This document shows positions 48,078 to 57,694 of a stretch of 64,000 nt of DNA, one piece after another. The notes under the pieces are model-generated. The model had not been told where the DNA came from. It saw only the letters and a program-made list of their open reading frames with translations, and did no database searches. The DNA comes from Ascidiaceihabitans donghaensis. GTDB lineage: Bacteria > Pseudomonadota > Alphaproteobacteria > Rhodobacterales > Rhodobacteraceae. The stretch is from positions 62,001-126,000 of the forward strand of contig NZ_OMOR01000002.1 of assembly GCF_900302465.1 (NCBI RefSeq), in the 5' to 3' direction. Within the stretch, counting starts at the first letter, position 1; each line of letters starts with the position of its first letter. The position numbers and the translations under genes were made by a program.

Positions 48078-49121
48078 TTAAGGGCGGGTCTTGTCCTTGG
48101 TGCGCCCGCGATGCCCGTAAGGGGTTTCACCGTAGCGCGACTTGAAATGGCGCGAAAAGACGCTGTCGGAATTGAACCCTGCGGCCATGGCGACTTCCAT
48201 GACACTGAGATCCGTTTCCATCAACAGTGTTCGCGCCCTTTCCAAGCGAATGTTGCGGTAGGTCTGGGCAGGGGCTTCGTCCAGCAGTTGTTTGAACTGG
48301 CGTTCCATTTGACGGCGCGAAATGCCGGCGCTGCGGGCCAGATCCTCAAGATGCAAAGGGTTTTCGATGTTTTCATACATCGCCCGCAATGCCGCCAGCA
48401 CGCGGGGGTTTCTGGAACTGATGGCTTTGGCAATGGAAGACCGCTGTTCACTGCGTTTGGAAATGTCCGGCCCGTTCAGGCACATGTCCGACACGGCGAT
48501 GGCAAAGTCTTCGCCGTAGTCCTCTGCGATGACCGAAATCATCATTTCGGTGGCAGCTGCCCCCCCGCCACAGGTCAAAAGGGTCCCGTCACGCTCGAAC
48601 CTGTGACTGGAGGGGACAAGCTGTGGAAAGGTTTCAATGAAACCGGGCTGGTTTTCCCAGTGCAAAGTAAACTGTTTGCCATCCAACAAGCCTGCACGCG
48701 CCAATGTGGCAGCCCCCGTGCAAATGCCGCCTGCGTGACCACCAAACCGCACATGGTGGCGCAGGTGCGACAGCACAGAAGCCGACGCAACTTTGGTGCC
48801 ATTGTTGCCAGAACACGCGAAAAGATATGCCTCTGGGGGAAGATCACGCAGCGCCGCGTGTACGCTGATGTCGATACCGGAGGACGACGACACAGGTGCG
48901 CCGTCTTCAGACAAAACAAGCCAGCCGTATAGCGGCTTTTGTGCCAGTTGATTGGCAATGCGCAACGGATCCAAAGCGGCACTAAACGCCAATAAAGTAA
49001 ATTGCGGAAGCAACAAGAACCCGAACCACCGCGTGTCGCGGGGGGCTTTGACGGGATAGCTGAACGCGCCCGCTGGCACGAGATCGGGGCGATTTGAGGG
49101 GCTGAATACGCCGGTGTTCAC
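48078..49121 (-). CDS. GlxA family AraC-type transcriptional regulator (GbdR/CdhR-like)
   Basis: A 347-residue regulator with an N-terminal class-I glutamine-amidotransferase-like domain (FGFLLLPQFTLLAFSAALDP, GGICTGAATLARAGLL) and a C-terminal AraC HTH (LEDLARSAGISRRQMERQFK, VAMAAGFNSDSVFSRHFKSR). This architecture is that of GbdR and CdhR, activators of glycine betaine and carnitine catabolism. Its place beside the MttB/FAD-oxidoreductase operon supports a quaternary-amine substrate. Confidence 0.9.
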   Translation of the reverse strand: MNTGVFSPSNRPDLVPAGAFSYPVKAPRDTRWFGFLLLPQFTLLAFSAALDPLRIANQLAQKPLYGWLVLSEDGAPVSSSSGIDISVHAALRDLPPEAYLFACSGNNGTKVASASVLSHLRHHVRFGGHAGGICTGAATLARAGLLDGKQFTLHWENQPGFIETFPQLVPSSHRFERDGTLLTCGGGAAATEMMISVIAEDYGEDFAIAVSDMCLNGPDISKRSEQRSSIAKAISSRNPRVLAALRAMYENIENPLHLEDLARSAGISRRQMERQFKQLLDEAPAQTYRNIRLERARTLLMETDLSVMEVAMAAGFNSDSVFSRHFKSRYGETPYGHRGRTKDKTRP

Positions 49122-49285
49122 CAGTTTGCGTCCTTAAAACCTTGGGGTCTTCATACCCGAATTTGATCGCATATGCGCCCTTTGTCTACAGCCGTCAGCG
49201 CATTGTCTTTGGCTTGATCCGTTGCGGCGAAAGGTCGAACAATGCAAAACGCGACGTACAGCACCTCAGCCGCACGGCGCGACGC

Positions 49286-49320
49286 AAAAAGCGCCCGCTT
49301 GTAGAGGAAGCAGGCGCTTT
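49286..49320 (-). terminator. Intrinsic terminator downstream of glcB
   Basis: Read on the minus strand, AAAGCGCC pairs with GGCGCTTT, with an inner GCTT/AAGC extension, followed by TTTTTGCG. It begins 28 bases after the glcB stop. This is the strongest hairpin-plus-T-run in the window. Confidence 0.85.
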
Positions 49321-49348
49321 GTTTCTGTCTTGATGTTGTTTGCGTGTT

Positions 49349-51514
49349 TTACGCTTGGTGTGCTTTCAGTTCCAACCGGCGCTTGTGCAATGTTGGTTCT
49401 GTATAGCCTGACGGATCTTTTGTTCCGCCAAACACCAGATCACAGGCCGCCTGATAGGCAATACCATCAAACGAAGGCGCCATGTTGGTGTAGCTGGCGT
49501 CGCCACTGTTTTGGCGGTCCACAATGGCGGCCATTTTTTGCATGATGGCATTCACATCGGCCTTCGAGATCACGTCATGGTGCAACCAGTTGGCGATGTG
49601 TTGGGCGGAAATCCGGCACGTTGCGCGGTCTTCCATAAGACCAACGTCATTGGCGTCCGGCACTTTGGAACAGCCGACGCCCTGATCAATCCAGCGCACC
49701 ACGTAGCCAAGAATGCCTTGCGCGTTGTTTTCCACCTCGCGGGCGATCTGGTCTTTGGACCATTTGCGATACGTCGCTGTTGGAATGTCCAGAAGCGCGT
49801 CCACATAGGCGCGGCGTCCGCCTTTGGCCAAACCGGCCTGAACCGCAAAAACAGCCACACGGTGATAATGCAGGGCGTGCAACGTCGCGGCCGTGGGGCT
49901 TGGCACCCAAGCACAGTTTGCGCCGGATTTTGGATGATCAATCTTGGCTTCCAACATGGCGGCCATATGGTCGGGAACCGCCCACATGCCTTTGCCAATC
50001 TGCGCTTTGCCAGACAGACCACATTCCAGACCGATGTCGACGTTCTGGTTTTCATATGCACCGATCCATCCTTTGCGCTTGATGAAATCCTTGCGGCTGA
50101 AAGGGCCGGCTTCCATAGAGGTGTGGATTTCGTCGCCGGTCCGGTCAAGGAAACCGGTGTTGATGAAACACACGCGATGTTTGGCGGCGCGGATACATTC
50201 CTTGAGGTTCACAGACGTGCGGCGTTCTTCGTCCATGATGCCCAGCTTGACGGTGTTTTGTGGCAGGCCAAGGATGCTTTCGACGCGGGTGAAGATCTCG
50301 TCTGCGAAAGCCACTTCTTCGGGGCCGTGCATCTTGGGTTTAACCACGTAGACCGATCCGGTTTGCGTGTTGCGCATCCCGTCTGTCTTCTTCAGGTCGT
50401 GCATCGCCAGCGTGGTGGTGATCAGCGCATCCATCAGACCTTCGAAGATTTCGTTGCCGTCTTTGTCCAGAACGGCCGGGTTTGTCATCAAGTGACCCAC
50501 GTTGCGTACCAGCAGCAAAGCGCGGCCTTTCAACGTCAGGTCGGACCCGTCCGGCGCATTGTAAACGCGGTCTGCGTTTAGGCTGCGGGTGACGGATTTG
50601 CCGCCTTTCTCGAAGGTGTCGGAGAGGTCGCCACGCATCAGGCCCATCCAGTTGCTGTAGGCCAGAACCTTGTCTTCGGCATCAACGCAAGCGACTGAAT
50701 CTTCACAGTCGATGATGGCAGACACAGCGGATTCCATCACCACGTCGGCCAGACCGGAGGCAGAGGTTTTTCCAATCGGGTGGTCACGATCAAACACCAG
50801 CACCACATGCAAATTGTTGTTGCGCAAAACCACAGCCGTGGGGGCGTCTGCAGGGCCTTCAAAGCCCACAAATTTTTCAGGAGCCACCAAAGGACCACCA
50901 TCCACCATCAAAGCGCCATCCACAACCGTGTAGCTGGAGGCTTGGCCGTGGCTTGTGTCTTTTACTGTGAATGCATCATCCAAAAAGACGGCTGCACGGG
51001 CCACAACACGCGCCCCGCGCCCGTCATCGAAGGGACCAGGCGCAGGTGATGTGCCCATCGCATCCGTTCCGTAAAACCCGTCATACAAGCTGCCCCAGCG
51101 CGCGTTCGCCGCGTTCAGAACAAACCGCGCATTCGTCACTGGCACAACAAGTTGTGCGCCTGCGACGGATGCAATTTCAGGGTCGACGTTGGATGTTTCG
51201 ATGGAGAAATCACCACCCTCGGGCAGCAAATACCCGATTTCTTGTAAAAACGCTTTGTAAGACGCCGCATCATGCGGGCTGTCTTTATGGCAACGGTGCC
51301 ACATATCGATCTGGGCTTGCAGCGCCTCGCGTTTGGCCAGAAGGGCACGGTTCTTTGGCCCGAATGTATTCGCCAAATCCGACAACCCGTTCCAGAATGT
51401 CTCTGAACTGATGCCAGTACCTTCCAAAGCTTGGCTTTCGATGAAATTTGCCAAAATCTCGTCAACCTGGATTTCGCTTTTCGTCAGGTAGTTAGGTGCA
51501 ACTTGGTCTGCCAT
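49349..51514 (-). CDS. glcB: Malate synthase G
   Basis: It condenses glyoxylate and acetyl-CoA to malate. The 721-residue length is that of the G isoform. The catalytic loop is clear ([40 protein letters not shown]), as are [13 protein letters not shown] and the C-terminal [11 protein letters not shown] and [13 protein letters not shown]. It is monocistronic with its own terminator and would assimilate glyoxylate- and acetyl-CoA-yielding substrates from the adjacent catabolic loci. Confidence 0.97.
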   Translation of the reverse strand: MADQVAPNYLTKSEIQVDEILANFIESQALEGTGISSETFWNGLSDLANTFGPKNRALLAKREALQAQIDMWHRCHKDSPHDAASYKAFLQEIGYLLPEGGDFSIETSNVDPEIASVAGAQLVVPVTNARFVLNAANARWGSLYDGFYGTDAMGTSPAPGPFDDGRGARVVARAAVFLDDAFTVKDTSHGQASSYTVVDGALMVDGGPLVAPEKFVGFEGPADAPTAVVLRNNNLHVVLVFDRDHPIGKTSASGLADVVMESAVSAIIDCEDSVACVDAEDKVLAYSNWMGLMRGDLSDTFEKGGKSVTRSLNADRVYNAPDGSDLTLKGRALLLVRNVGHLMTNPAVLDKDGNEIFEGLMDALITTTLAMHDLKKTDGMRNTQTGSVYVVKPKMHGPEEVAFADEIFTRVESILGLPQNTVKLGIMDEERRTSVNLKECIRAAKHRVCFINTGFLDRTGDEIHTSMEAGPFSRKDFIKRKGWIGAYENQNVDIGLECGLSGKAQIGKGMWAVPDHMAAMLEAKIDHPKSGANCAWVPSPTAATLHALHYHRVAVFAVQAGLAKGGRRAYVDALLDIPTATYRKWSKDQIAREVENNAQGILGYVVRWIDQGVGCSKVPDANDVGLMEDRATCRISAQHIANWLHHDVISKADVNAIMQKMAAIVDRQNSGDASYTNMAPSFDGIAYQAACDLVFGGTKDPSGYTEPTLHKRRLELKAHQA

Positions 51515-51625
51515 GATTCCTCACAAAGTGTTTTGCCTGCGCCTTGGTAGGTGTTTGACGGGTGATCTTCAATCCGTAGTCACGGCAGGCCAATCCACGG
51601 TTGTGATCCAAAATGGGCGTATGTC

Positions 51626-52540
51626 TTACTCAGGTGCGTTACACAGGTTTGCAATCAGCTTTGAAAAGGTGCGCATGGACACAGCGGGTATGTCTTCTGC
51701 GCGGCTCATAATGCCGACAGCACCGTGGGTTGCGGCCATTTCTACTGGCACTGTGACCAGCGTGTTTTGGTCAAGGTCGTTTGCCACAACCCCGCGACTG
51801 ATAACCCAAACCGTGTCCGGATCGCTTAACACAACGGCCCGCCCGAATGTCGGCGACGCAGTTTCAATGCGGTTTTGAAACAAAGGGACCCCTTGGGAAA
51901 TAAGGTGCCTCGCGACCAAAGGGCGGATTGCTGAATCCTTTGGGGGATAAAGAACGCGAAAGCCATCAAGGTCGGCTGCGGATTGCACATCCAAAGCGGC
52001 GCTATCTGGTCGCGCAACAACAACCACATTTTCTGAATAGAGTTGCTGGAAGCCAAGCCCGACCATTGTGTCGGGATTGCCCAACCGCCCAACCACCAGA
52101 TCAAGCCCACCGCTGCGCAAACGCGTCGTCAGATCGCGGTGAGACCCTTCGTACATTTCAAGCGTGGTGTTTGGGTTCAGCTTTTGAAACGCCAGAACAG
52201 CACGGGGCAAAAGCCGCGATGCAACACTTGGCAAAGCGCCCACTTTAAGCTGCCCCGCCGCGGTGCTGTGCGCATGCATGCTGCGCAATCCGTGGCGCAG
52301 GGCGGCCGTACTTTGTTCGGCAAATTGCAAAAACACTTCGCCTTGAGGCGTCAAAGCCACGCCAGAGCGGCTGCGTTCGAGCAACACAACGCCAAGGATC
52401 GTTTCAAGGTCTTTTAAGGTTTTTGAGATAGCAGGTTGCGTCAGGTTTAAGTCTTGGGCGGCTATCTTGAAACTGCTGGCACGCGCGATGGCGCTGAAGG
52501 CGTCGAGATGGCGAAATTTGATGCGTCTGTCCACATTCAT
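51626..52540 (-). CDS. pcaQ: LysR-type regulator, probable PcaQ
   Basis: A 304-residue LysR regulator: IKFRHLDAFSAIARASSFKI and LNLTQPAISKTLKDLE form the HTH, followed by a long effector domain. NVDRRIKFRHLDAF is the PcaQ-style start, so ATG 52540 is preferred over 52558. It is divergent from pobA, 92 bases apart. PcaQ proteins activate pca genes in response to carboxymuconolactone-type inducers. An alternative is a dedicated pobA regulator of the same subfamily. Confidence 0.82.
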   Translation of the reverse strand: MNVDRRIKFRHLDAFSAIARASSFKIAAQDLNLTQPAISKTLKDLETILGVVLLERSRSGVALTPQGEVFLQFAEQSTAALRHGLRSMHAHSTAAGQLKVGALPSVASRLLPRAVLAFQKLNPNTTLEMYEGSHRDLTTRLRSGGLDLVVGRLGNPDTMVGLGFQQLYSENVVVVARPDSAALDVQSAADLDGFRVLYPPKDSAIRPLVARHLISQGVPLFQNRIETASPTFGRAVVLSDPDTVWVISRGVVANDLDQNTLVTVPVEMAATHGAVGIMSRAEDIPAVSMRTFSKLIANLCNAPE

Positions 52541-52574
52541 TCCTTTTTGGGCAATCAAATGGCAAGAAGTGTCA

Positions 52575-52603
52575 TTTTCAATATCCGTTCAAATATATGA
52601 AAA
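52575..52603. promoter_or_regulatory. Possible LysR-type operator between pcaQ and pobA
   Basis: TTTTCA at 52575-52580 and TGAAAA at 52598-52603 are inverted, with inner AT-rich half-sites (ATAT...AATAT). This is the only notable dyad in the divergent region and may be the LysR binding site. It does not match the described PcaQ consensus well. Confidence 0.35.
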
Positions 52604-52632
52604 GTACAGCGCGGGGCAGGCAGGAGAACGGC

Positions 52633-53802
52633 GTGAAAACTCAGGTGGCGATTATTGGGGGGGGGCCGTCCGGGCTTTTGTTGGCGCAGCTTTTGCATAC
52701 ACGCGGGATCGACAGCGTGGTGCTGGAACGCAAAACCAAAGACTATGTGCTGGGCCGCATTCGTGCGGGTGTGTTGGAACAAGGCCTTGTCAAGCTGATG
52801 GAAGAAGCCGGATGCGCGGATAGGCTACACGCGGAAGGGATCACGCACGATGGCACTTTGGTGTCTTATGGCGATGAAATGTTCCGTGTCGATTTCACCG
52901 AACATACCGGAACACCCGTCGTGGTTTATGGCCAAACCGAAGTCACACGGGACCTTTATGACGCACGGGAACGCAGCGGGGGCACGATCGAATTCAATGT
53001 CGATGATGTGGTGATCCATGGCGCCGACACTGACACACCCCACATCACCTATACCGTTGCTGGCGAAGCCCGCAGCCTTACGTGCGATTTCATCGCGGGA
53101 TGTGACGGTTTCCATGGTGTAAGCCGGCAAACGATCCCACTGGACGTGCGCCGCGAATATGAAAAAGTCTATCCCTTTGGCTGGTTGGGCATCTTGTCAG
53201 AAACGCCACCGGTCAATCACGAACTGATCTACGCCAATTCCCCACGCGGATTTGCGTTGTGTTCAATGCGCAACGAAAATCTAAGCCGCTATTATATCCA
53301 GTGCTCTCTCAGCGACCGACCCGAAGACTGGACAGACGACGCCTTTTGGCAAGAACTCAAGCGCCGTATTCCGTCAGATCAAGCTGACAAGCTGGTGACG
53401 GGGCCAAGCATCGAAAAGTCCATCGCCCCGCTGCGATCTTTTGTGACAGAACCCATGCGTTGGGGGCGCTTGTTTCTGTGTGGGGATGCCGCCCATATTG
53501 TCCCTCCAACCGGGGCAAAAGGTCTGAACACTGCCGCCTCAGACGTCCACTATCTGTATAACGGATTGCGTGACTTTTACGAAAACGACAGCACCCAAGG
53601 CATCGACACCTATTCCGAAAAAGCCCTGTCCCGTGTCTGGAAGGCAGAGCGTTTCAGTTGGTGGTTCTCATCATTGATGCACCGGTATCCTGACCAGTCC
53701 GAATTCGATCTAAAAATGCAGTTTGCTGAAATAGAGTTTTTGCGGTCCAACACAGCGGCCCAACAGTCTATGGCCGAAAACTATGTCGGACTGCCGTATT
53801 GA
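52633..53802 (+). CDS. pobA: 4-hydroxybenzoate 3-monooxygenase
   Basis: PobA hydroxylates 4-hydroxybenzoate to protocatechuate using FAD and NADPH. The 389 residues begin with GTG after AGGAGAAC, giving KTQVAIIGGGPSGLLLAQLL, then LGRIRAGVLEQG, CDGFHGVSR and LFLCGDAAHIVPPTGAKGLN, all characteristic. Its length is exactly that of the family. pcaC follows 25 bases later. Confidence 0.96.
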   Translation: MKTQVAIIGGGPSGLLLAQLLHTRGIDSVVLERKTKDYVLGRIRAGVLEQGLVKLMEEAGCADRLHAEGITHDGTLVSYGDEMFRVDFTEHTGTPVVVYGQTEVTRDLYDARERSGGTIEFNVDDVVIHGADTDTPHITYTVAGEARSLTCDFIAGCDGFHGVSRQTIPLDVRREYEKVYPFGWLGILSETPPVNHELIYANSPRGFALCSMRNENLSRYYIQCSLSDRPEDWTDDAFWQELKRRIPSDQADKLVTGPSIEKSIAPLRSFVTEPMRWGRLFLCGDAAHIVPPTGAKGLNTAASDVHYLYNGLRDFYENDSTQGIDTYSEKALSRVWKAERFSWWFSSLMHRYPDQSEFDLKMQFAEIEFLRSNTAAQQSMAENYVGLPY

Positions 53803-53826
53803 TGGTGCTTCAAAAGGAGACGACAG

Positions 53827-54207
53827 GTGACTGATCGCTACACAAAAGGTATGCAAACCCGCCGCGCTGTTTTGGGCGATGCGCATGTAGACCGCGCTGA
53901 AACACAAACGTCCGACTTTGATGCCCCCTTTCAGACCATGATCACCGAAGGGGCATGGGGCACGCTTTGGGCTGACGACACGATATCCACGCGGGAACGG
54001 TCCATGCTGACCCTGTCGCTGCTTGCCGCCATGGGCAACTTTGAAGAAATCCCGATGCACATCCGCGCCACTGCACACACCGGCGCCAGCCCGCAAGACG
54101 TGTTGCAAGCCTTCATGCATGTGGCGGTTTATGCGGGCGTGCCAAAGGCCAATCATGCGATCAAACTGGCCAAACAAACCTATGCAGAAATGGGCATCAC
54201 AGTTTAG
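53827..54207 (+). CDS. pcaC: 4-carboxymuconolactone decarboxylase
   Basis: PcaC decarboxylates gamma-carboxymuconolactone to the beta-ketoadipate enol-lactone. The 126 residues show the AhpD-like helical fold with RYTKGMQTRRAVLGDAHVDR, GAWGTLWADD, LTLSLLAAMGNFEEIPMHIR and GVPKANHAIKLAK. It is 24 bases downstream of pobA and co-transcribed. The other protocatechuate genes (pcaGHBD) are not in the window. Confidence 0.94.
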   Translation: MTDRYTKGMQTRRAVLGDAHVDRAETQTSDFDAPFQTMITEGAWGTLWADDTISTRERSMLTLSLLAAMGNFEEIPMHIRATAHTGASPQDVLQAFMHVAVYAGVPKANHAIKLAKQTYAEMGITV

Positions 54208-54237
54208 CGGCTGTGTCTTTTGCCTAAGGTCAGGACC

Positions 54238-55050
54238 CTAAGATGCGTTTTCAACGGCGTCTTGCAAATCCGACAGGTGTAGCTTTGGGAATTGATCAAA
54301 CAGATCGGCCATAAGTGCGCGGCATTGGGGCCCGTACCAATCTTGGGGAAACACGCAATCGGGCAATTCAGGGGCTTTCAAAATGATGCGCCGCCACGCA
54401 TGCACCAACAAGACGCGCAACACGGCATGCTCTATCGTGCTGAGGGCGTCAGCGCCGGCCAATTCTTCCCGTACCTGTTTCAAGGTTTCGAAAAACGATT
54501 TTGACGCCGCGCGGGTCTGCAAAGCACAGACCTTGTTTTTCATCCAGGCCGGAATCTGCGCTGCGTCGTCCAGAACGGCAACAAAGCTGGCGGTGTCCTT
54601 GGGTGGCGTTGTCGCAATGCGCAGGTTCGACGACACCCAGACACCGCAAGCACGCCCCTGCGGTTGTGATTGCGACGGATCACTTACAATCAACCATGCC
54701 CGTGTGGCAGTGGCATCGCGCGAATAAATGCGCGGCGACGCAGCAGCACTTTGTGTGCGGCCCCAGTCTGTCAGATGATGCGCACTGGTGCGACCCGTGC
54801 GTTCATTTTCAATCCAGCCGTCTTTGCGCAACCGGTGCAACGCCACCCGCATCGCTTCCGGTTTTATTCCGATATGTTCGCGCATGTGACGCAACATCAG
54901 CCCACTGATCTGCGCCCCTTTGTCTTGGGCCAGTTCGCCAAAAACCGTAACCAACAGTGACCAGACGCGCGGGGTCTGGTCTTCTGTCAATCGGCTGACA
55001 ATCCTATGAAATGATGCGCTGTCCACAGATATGTCATACTGCGCCCCCAC
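54238..55050 (-). CDS. paaX: PaaX family transcriptional repressor
   Basis: A 270-residue PaaX-type regulator: an N-terminal winged HTH (RVWSLLVTVFGELAQDKG, HIGIKPEAMRVALHRLRKDG, ERTGRTSAHHLTDWGRTQ) and a C-terminal domain with LLVHAWRRIILKAPELPDCV and FPQDWYGPQCRALMADLF. PaaX proteins repress phenylacetate genes and respond to phenylacetyl-CoA. It follows paaZ on the same strand, 14 bases apart, so it is likely in the paaZ transcript. Confidence 0.9.
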   Translation of the reverse strand: MGAQYDISVDSASFHRIVSRLTEDQTPRVWSLLVTVFGELAQDKGAQISGLMLRHMREHIGIKPEAMRVALHRLRKDGWIENERTGRTSAHHLTDWGRTQSAAASPRIYSRDATATRAWLIVSDPSQSQPQGRACGVWVSSNLRIATTPPKDTASFVAVLDDAAQIPAWMKNKVCALQTRAASKSFFETLKQVREELAGADALSTIEHAVLRVLLVHAWRRIILKAPELPDCVFPQDWYGPQCRALMADLFDQFPKLHLSDLQDAVENAS

Positions 55051-55064
55051 ATCTTTTCCAAGTC

Positions 55065-57101
55065 TCAGGGTTTGAAGGCATTCATGGTCAGCAATTCATA
55101 TTCCGCCACCTTGTCCTCATCCTGATTGGTCAGGGTCGCGTGCCATCGCACTTCGCCGTATTCATCGTTGCGCGGCGTTTTGTGTTTGACCGTCAATCGC
55201 ACCTTGATGCTGTCGCCTGCCTGAACAGGTTTCATAAAGCGCAAAGCATCCAGACCGGTATTGGCCAGAACAGGGCCTTCATTGGGTTCCACAAAAAGTC
55301 CCGCCGCAAAGCTTAGCAACAAATAGCCATGTGCGACACGACCCGGAAAGAACGGGTTTCGCTTGGCGGCCGCATCGTCCATGTGGGCGTAGAATGTGTC
55401 ACCTGTGAAGGTGGCGAAATGTTCGATGTCTTCCAGTGAAATGGTGCGCGGATCAGTGTGAATGGTCTCGCCGATGTCCAGATCATCGAAGTGGCGCGTG
55501 AAAGGGTGCGCCGGTGCCGGAATTTCCCGCGCCCCGGGGACCCATGTTTTCGAAATAGCCGTCAGAATATCAGGGCTGCCTTGAACCGCCGTTCGCTGCA
55601 TATAGTGCATGACGCCGCGGATACCGCCAAGTTCTTCGCCGCCACCCGCACGTCCCGGCCCACCATGCACCATATGGGGCAGGGGGGACCCGTGCCCGGT
55701 AGATTCCTTCATGCTGTCGCGGTTGTTGAAATAGAGCCGCCCGTGAAAGGCGCCAGCCCCCACCGCAACGGCGCGGGCAACATCCGTATCATGGGTGATC
55801 ACGGACGCCACAAGCGACCCTTGGCCTTTATTGGCCAGTGCTATGGCGTGATCCAGATCGGTGTATCCCATGATCGTGGACACCGGACCGAAGGCTTCTG
55901 TGTCATGCACGCGGATCGCGGTGTCAGGGTCGGCGCAGTGGAAAACCATAGGGGGCAGGAACGCGCCTTTGGTGCTGTCCGCCCCTTGGACGTCAAAATT
56001 GTCAGGGTCCCCGATCACCCGTTCCGCGTGCGCGCCGATGATTGCGGCCTTTTCCAGAACATCGCGTTTCTGACTGTTGGACACCAGCGCCCCCATGCGG
56101 GTTGTGTCGGCTTTTGGATCACCGATGATCGTCTTGGACAGTCGTGCGCCAAGCGCCTCAATCACTGCATCCACATGGGATTGTGGCGCTATGATACGGC
56201 GGATTGCAGTGCATTTTTGCCCTGCCTTGGTGGTCATTTCACGGTGTACTTCTTTGACAAAAAGGCCGAATTCCGGCGTGCCCGGCACAGCATCCGGCCC
56301 AAGGATGGACGCATTCAAGCTGTCTTGCTCCGCAACAAAACGGATGGAATTGCGCATGATATGGTCCGACGACCGCAGCTTGAACGCTGTGTCGGCGGAC
56401 CCTGTGAAACTGACCACGTCCTGACAGGTCAGGCGGTCCAGCATATCGCCCAAGCCCCCCGCCACCAGCTGCAAAGCGCCGGTCGGCAGAATGCCACTGT
56501 CCAGCATAATGCGCACGGCCAGTTCCGTCACATAACAAGTGGCCGTTGCAGGTTTCACAATCGCAGGGACGCCCGCCAAAAGCGTAGGGGCCAGTTTTTC
56601 CAACATGCCCCAGACCGGAAAGTTGAAGGCGTTGATGTGCACCGCCACACCGTGCAGCGATGTTGCAATGTGCTGGCCCAGAAACGTACCGTGGCGCGAC
56701 AGCTGTTCGATGTCGCCATCCAGATAGACGTTTGAATCCGGCATTTCGCGGCGGCCCTTGGATGCAAAGACAAATAATGTGCCCACACCGCCATCGATGT
56801 CGATCATATGGTCCGCTTGCGTGGCACCAGTTGCAAAAGACAGATCATACAGCGCCTGTTTGTGGGCGTTCAGTTCCGTGGCCAAGGCTTTGAGCATACG
56901 GGCGCGGTCATGAAACGTCAGGTTTCGTAATGCCGGTCCGCCCACATCGCGGGCATGATCCAGCATCGCTTGCACATCCAAAGACCCGTTGCCTGCACGT
57001 CCCAGAACTGCACCCGTGACGGCGTTTTCAATGCTGCGTGCATCTTCGTCGGGGGCGACCCACTGTCCGGCAACAAAGCTTTTGACGTCAAGAATGCTCA
57101 T
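55065..57101 (-). CDS. paaZ: Bifunctional oxepin-CoA hydrolase / 3-oxo-5,6-dehydrosuberyl-CoA semialdehyde dehydrogenase
   Basis: PaaZ opens the oxepin-CoA ring and oxidises the resulting aldehyde. The 678 residues are an N-terminal aldehyde dehydrogenase ([34 protein letters not shown] with catalytic Cys) fused to a C-terminal MaoC-like hydratase (about 530-678: [35 protein letters not shown]). [15 protein letters not shown] at 57101 is the family start. It is divergent from paaI, and a TetR-like palindrome lies at 57181-57194. Confidence 0.96.
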   Translation of the reverse strand: MSILDVKSFVAGQWVAPDEDARSIENAVTGAVLGRAGNGSLDVQAMLDHARDVGGPALRNLTFHDRARMLKALATELNAHKQALYDLSFATGATQADHMIDIDGGVGTLFVFASKGRREMPDSNVYLDGDIEQLSRHGTFLGQHIATSLHGVAVHINAFNFPVWGMLEKLAPTLLAGVPAIVKPATATCYVTELAVRIMLDSGILPTGALQLVAGGLGDMLDRLTCQDVVSFTGSADTAFKLRSSDHIMRNSIRFVAEQDSLNASILGPDAVPGTPEFGLFVKEVHREMTTKAGQKCTAIRRIIAPQSHVDAVIEALGARLSKTIIGDPKADTTRMGALVSNSQKRDVLEKAAIIGAHAERVIGDPDNFDVQGADSTKGAFLPPMVFHCADPDTAIRVHDTEAFGPVSTIMGYTDLDHAIALANKGQGSLVASVITHDTDVARAVAVGAGAFHGRLYFNNRDSMKESTGHGSPLPHMVHGGPGRAGGGEELGGIRGVMHYMQRTAVQGSPDILTAISKTWVPGAREIPAPAHPFTRHFDDLDIGETIHTDPRTISLEDIEHFATFTGDTFYAHMDDAAAKRNPFFPGRVAHGYLLLSFAAGLFVEPNEGPVLANTGLDALRFMKPVQAGDSIKVRLTVKHKTPRNDEYGEVRWHATLTNQDEDKVAEYELLTMNAFKP

Positions 57102-57180
57102 GTTCTCTACCTTTTTCAACCCGCGCCACACCCGTACTGTCCGGCGTCTTTCAATGAAAATCCTGTTTGGATATTAATTG

Positions 57181-57194
57181 ACCAACCGGTCGGT
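57181..57194. promoter_or_regulatory. TetR/PaaR-type operator between paaZ and paaI
   Basis: ACCAACCGGTCGGT is a near-perfect 14-base palindrome (one mismatch) 80 bases upstream of paaZ and 40 bases upstream of paaI. ACCGACCGGTCGGT-like boxes are typical for the TetR regulators of paa genes. Binding by the TetR protein encoded at 59009-59605 is inferred. Confidence 0.65.
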
Positions 57195-57233
57195 TTATGC
57201 AAGAGTTAACTGAGATTTAGAAAGGACACGATC

Positions 57234-57659
57234 ATGACGCCCGAAGACCGCGCTCAGAAATCATCCCAAGTCCTTTGGGAAGGCGACACTGCGTCAAAGT
57301 GGTTGGGGATCACGATTGAGGAGGTCCGCGAAGGTCGTTCGGTTCTATCGCTGACAGTGCAATCACACCATTGCAACGGCCACGGCATTTGCCACGGCGG
57401 CATCACCTTTTCACTGGCCGACAGTGCCTTTGCTTTTGCCTGCAACAGTCGCAATCAGGCAACCGTTGCCCAACACAACGCCATCACCTTTGTTGCCCCC
57501 GGCCACGTCGGCGACACGCTGACCGCCACGGCGCGCGAAGTGTCGTTGACAGGACGCAGCGGCATCTATGACATCCGCGTCACAAATCAGGACGGCAAGA
57601 CAATTGCTGAAATGCGGGGCATGTCACGGGCCATCAAAGGCCAGTTGTTTACAGAGTAA
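57234..57659 (+). CDS. paaI: Hydroxyphenylacetyl-CoA thioesterase
   Basis: A 141-residue hotdog-fold thioesterase that recovers CoA from dead-end phenylacetyl-CoA derivatives. Motifs: HHCNGHGICHGGITFSLADS (with the catalytic Asp region), FVAPGHVGDTLTATAREVS and GRSGIYDIRVTNQDG. A GAAAGGA-type ribosome site precedes the ATG. It starts the rightward paaI-paaK-paaR group. Confidence 0.94.
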   Translation: MTPEDRAQKSSQVLWEGDTASKWLGITIEEVREGRSVLSLTVQSHHCNGHGICHGGITFSLADSAFAFACNSRNQATVAQHNAITFVAPGHVGDTLTATAREVSLTGRSGIYDIRVTNQDGKTIAEMRGMSRAIKGQLFTE

Positions 57660-57694
57660 TTCTACGGGAAATCTACGGGGACACAGACCAGATC

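Noticed and set aside
49142-49333. 63-codon plus-strand frame between the GlxA-type regulator and glcB
   Set aside because: It has no recognisable content, and its end overlaps the strong glcB terminator hairpin, so it is treated as non-coding.
57661-57679. Direct repeat TCTACGGG before paaK as an operator
   Set aside because: Two 8-base copies 11 bases apart in a 35-base gap have no dyad symmetry and may be chance.
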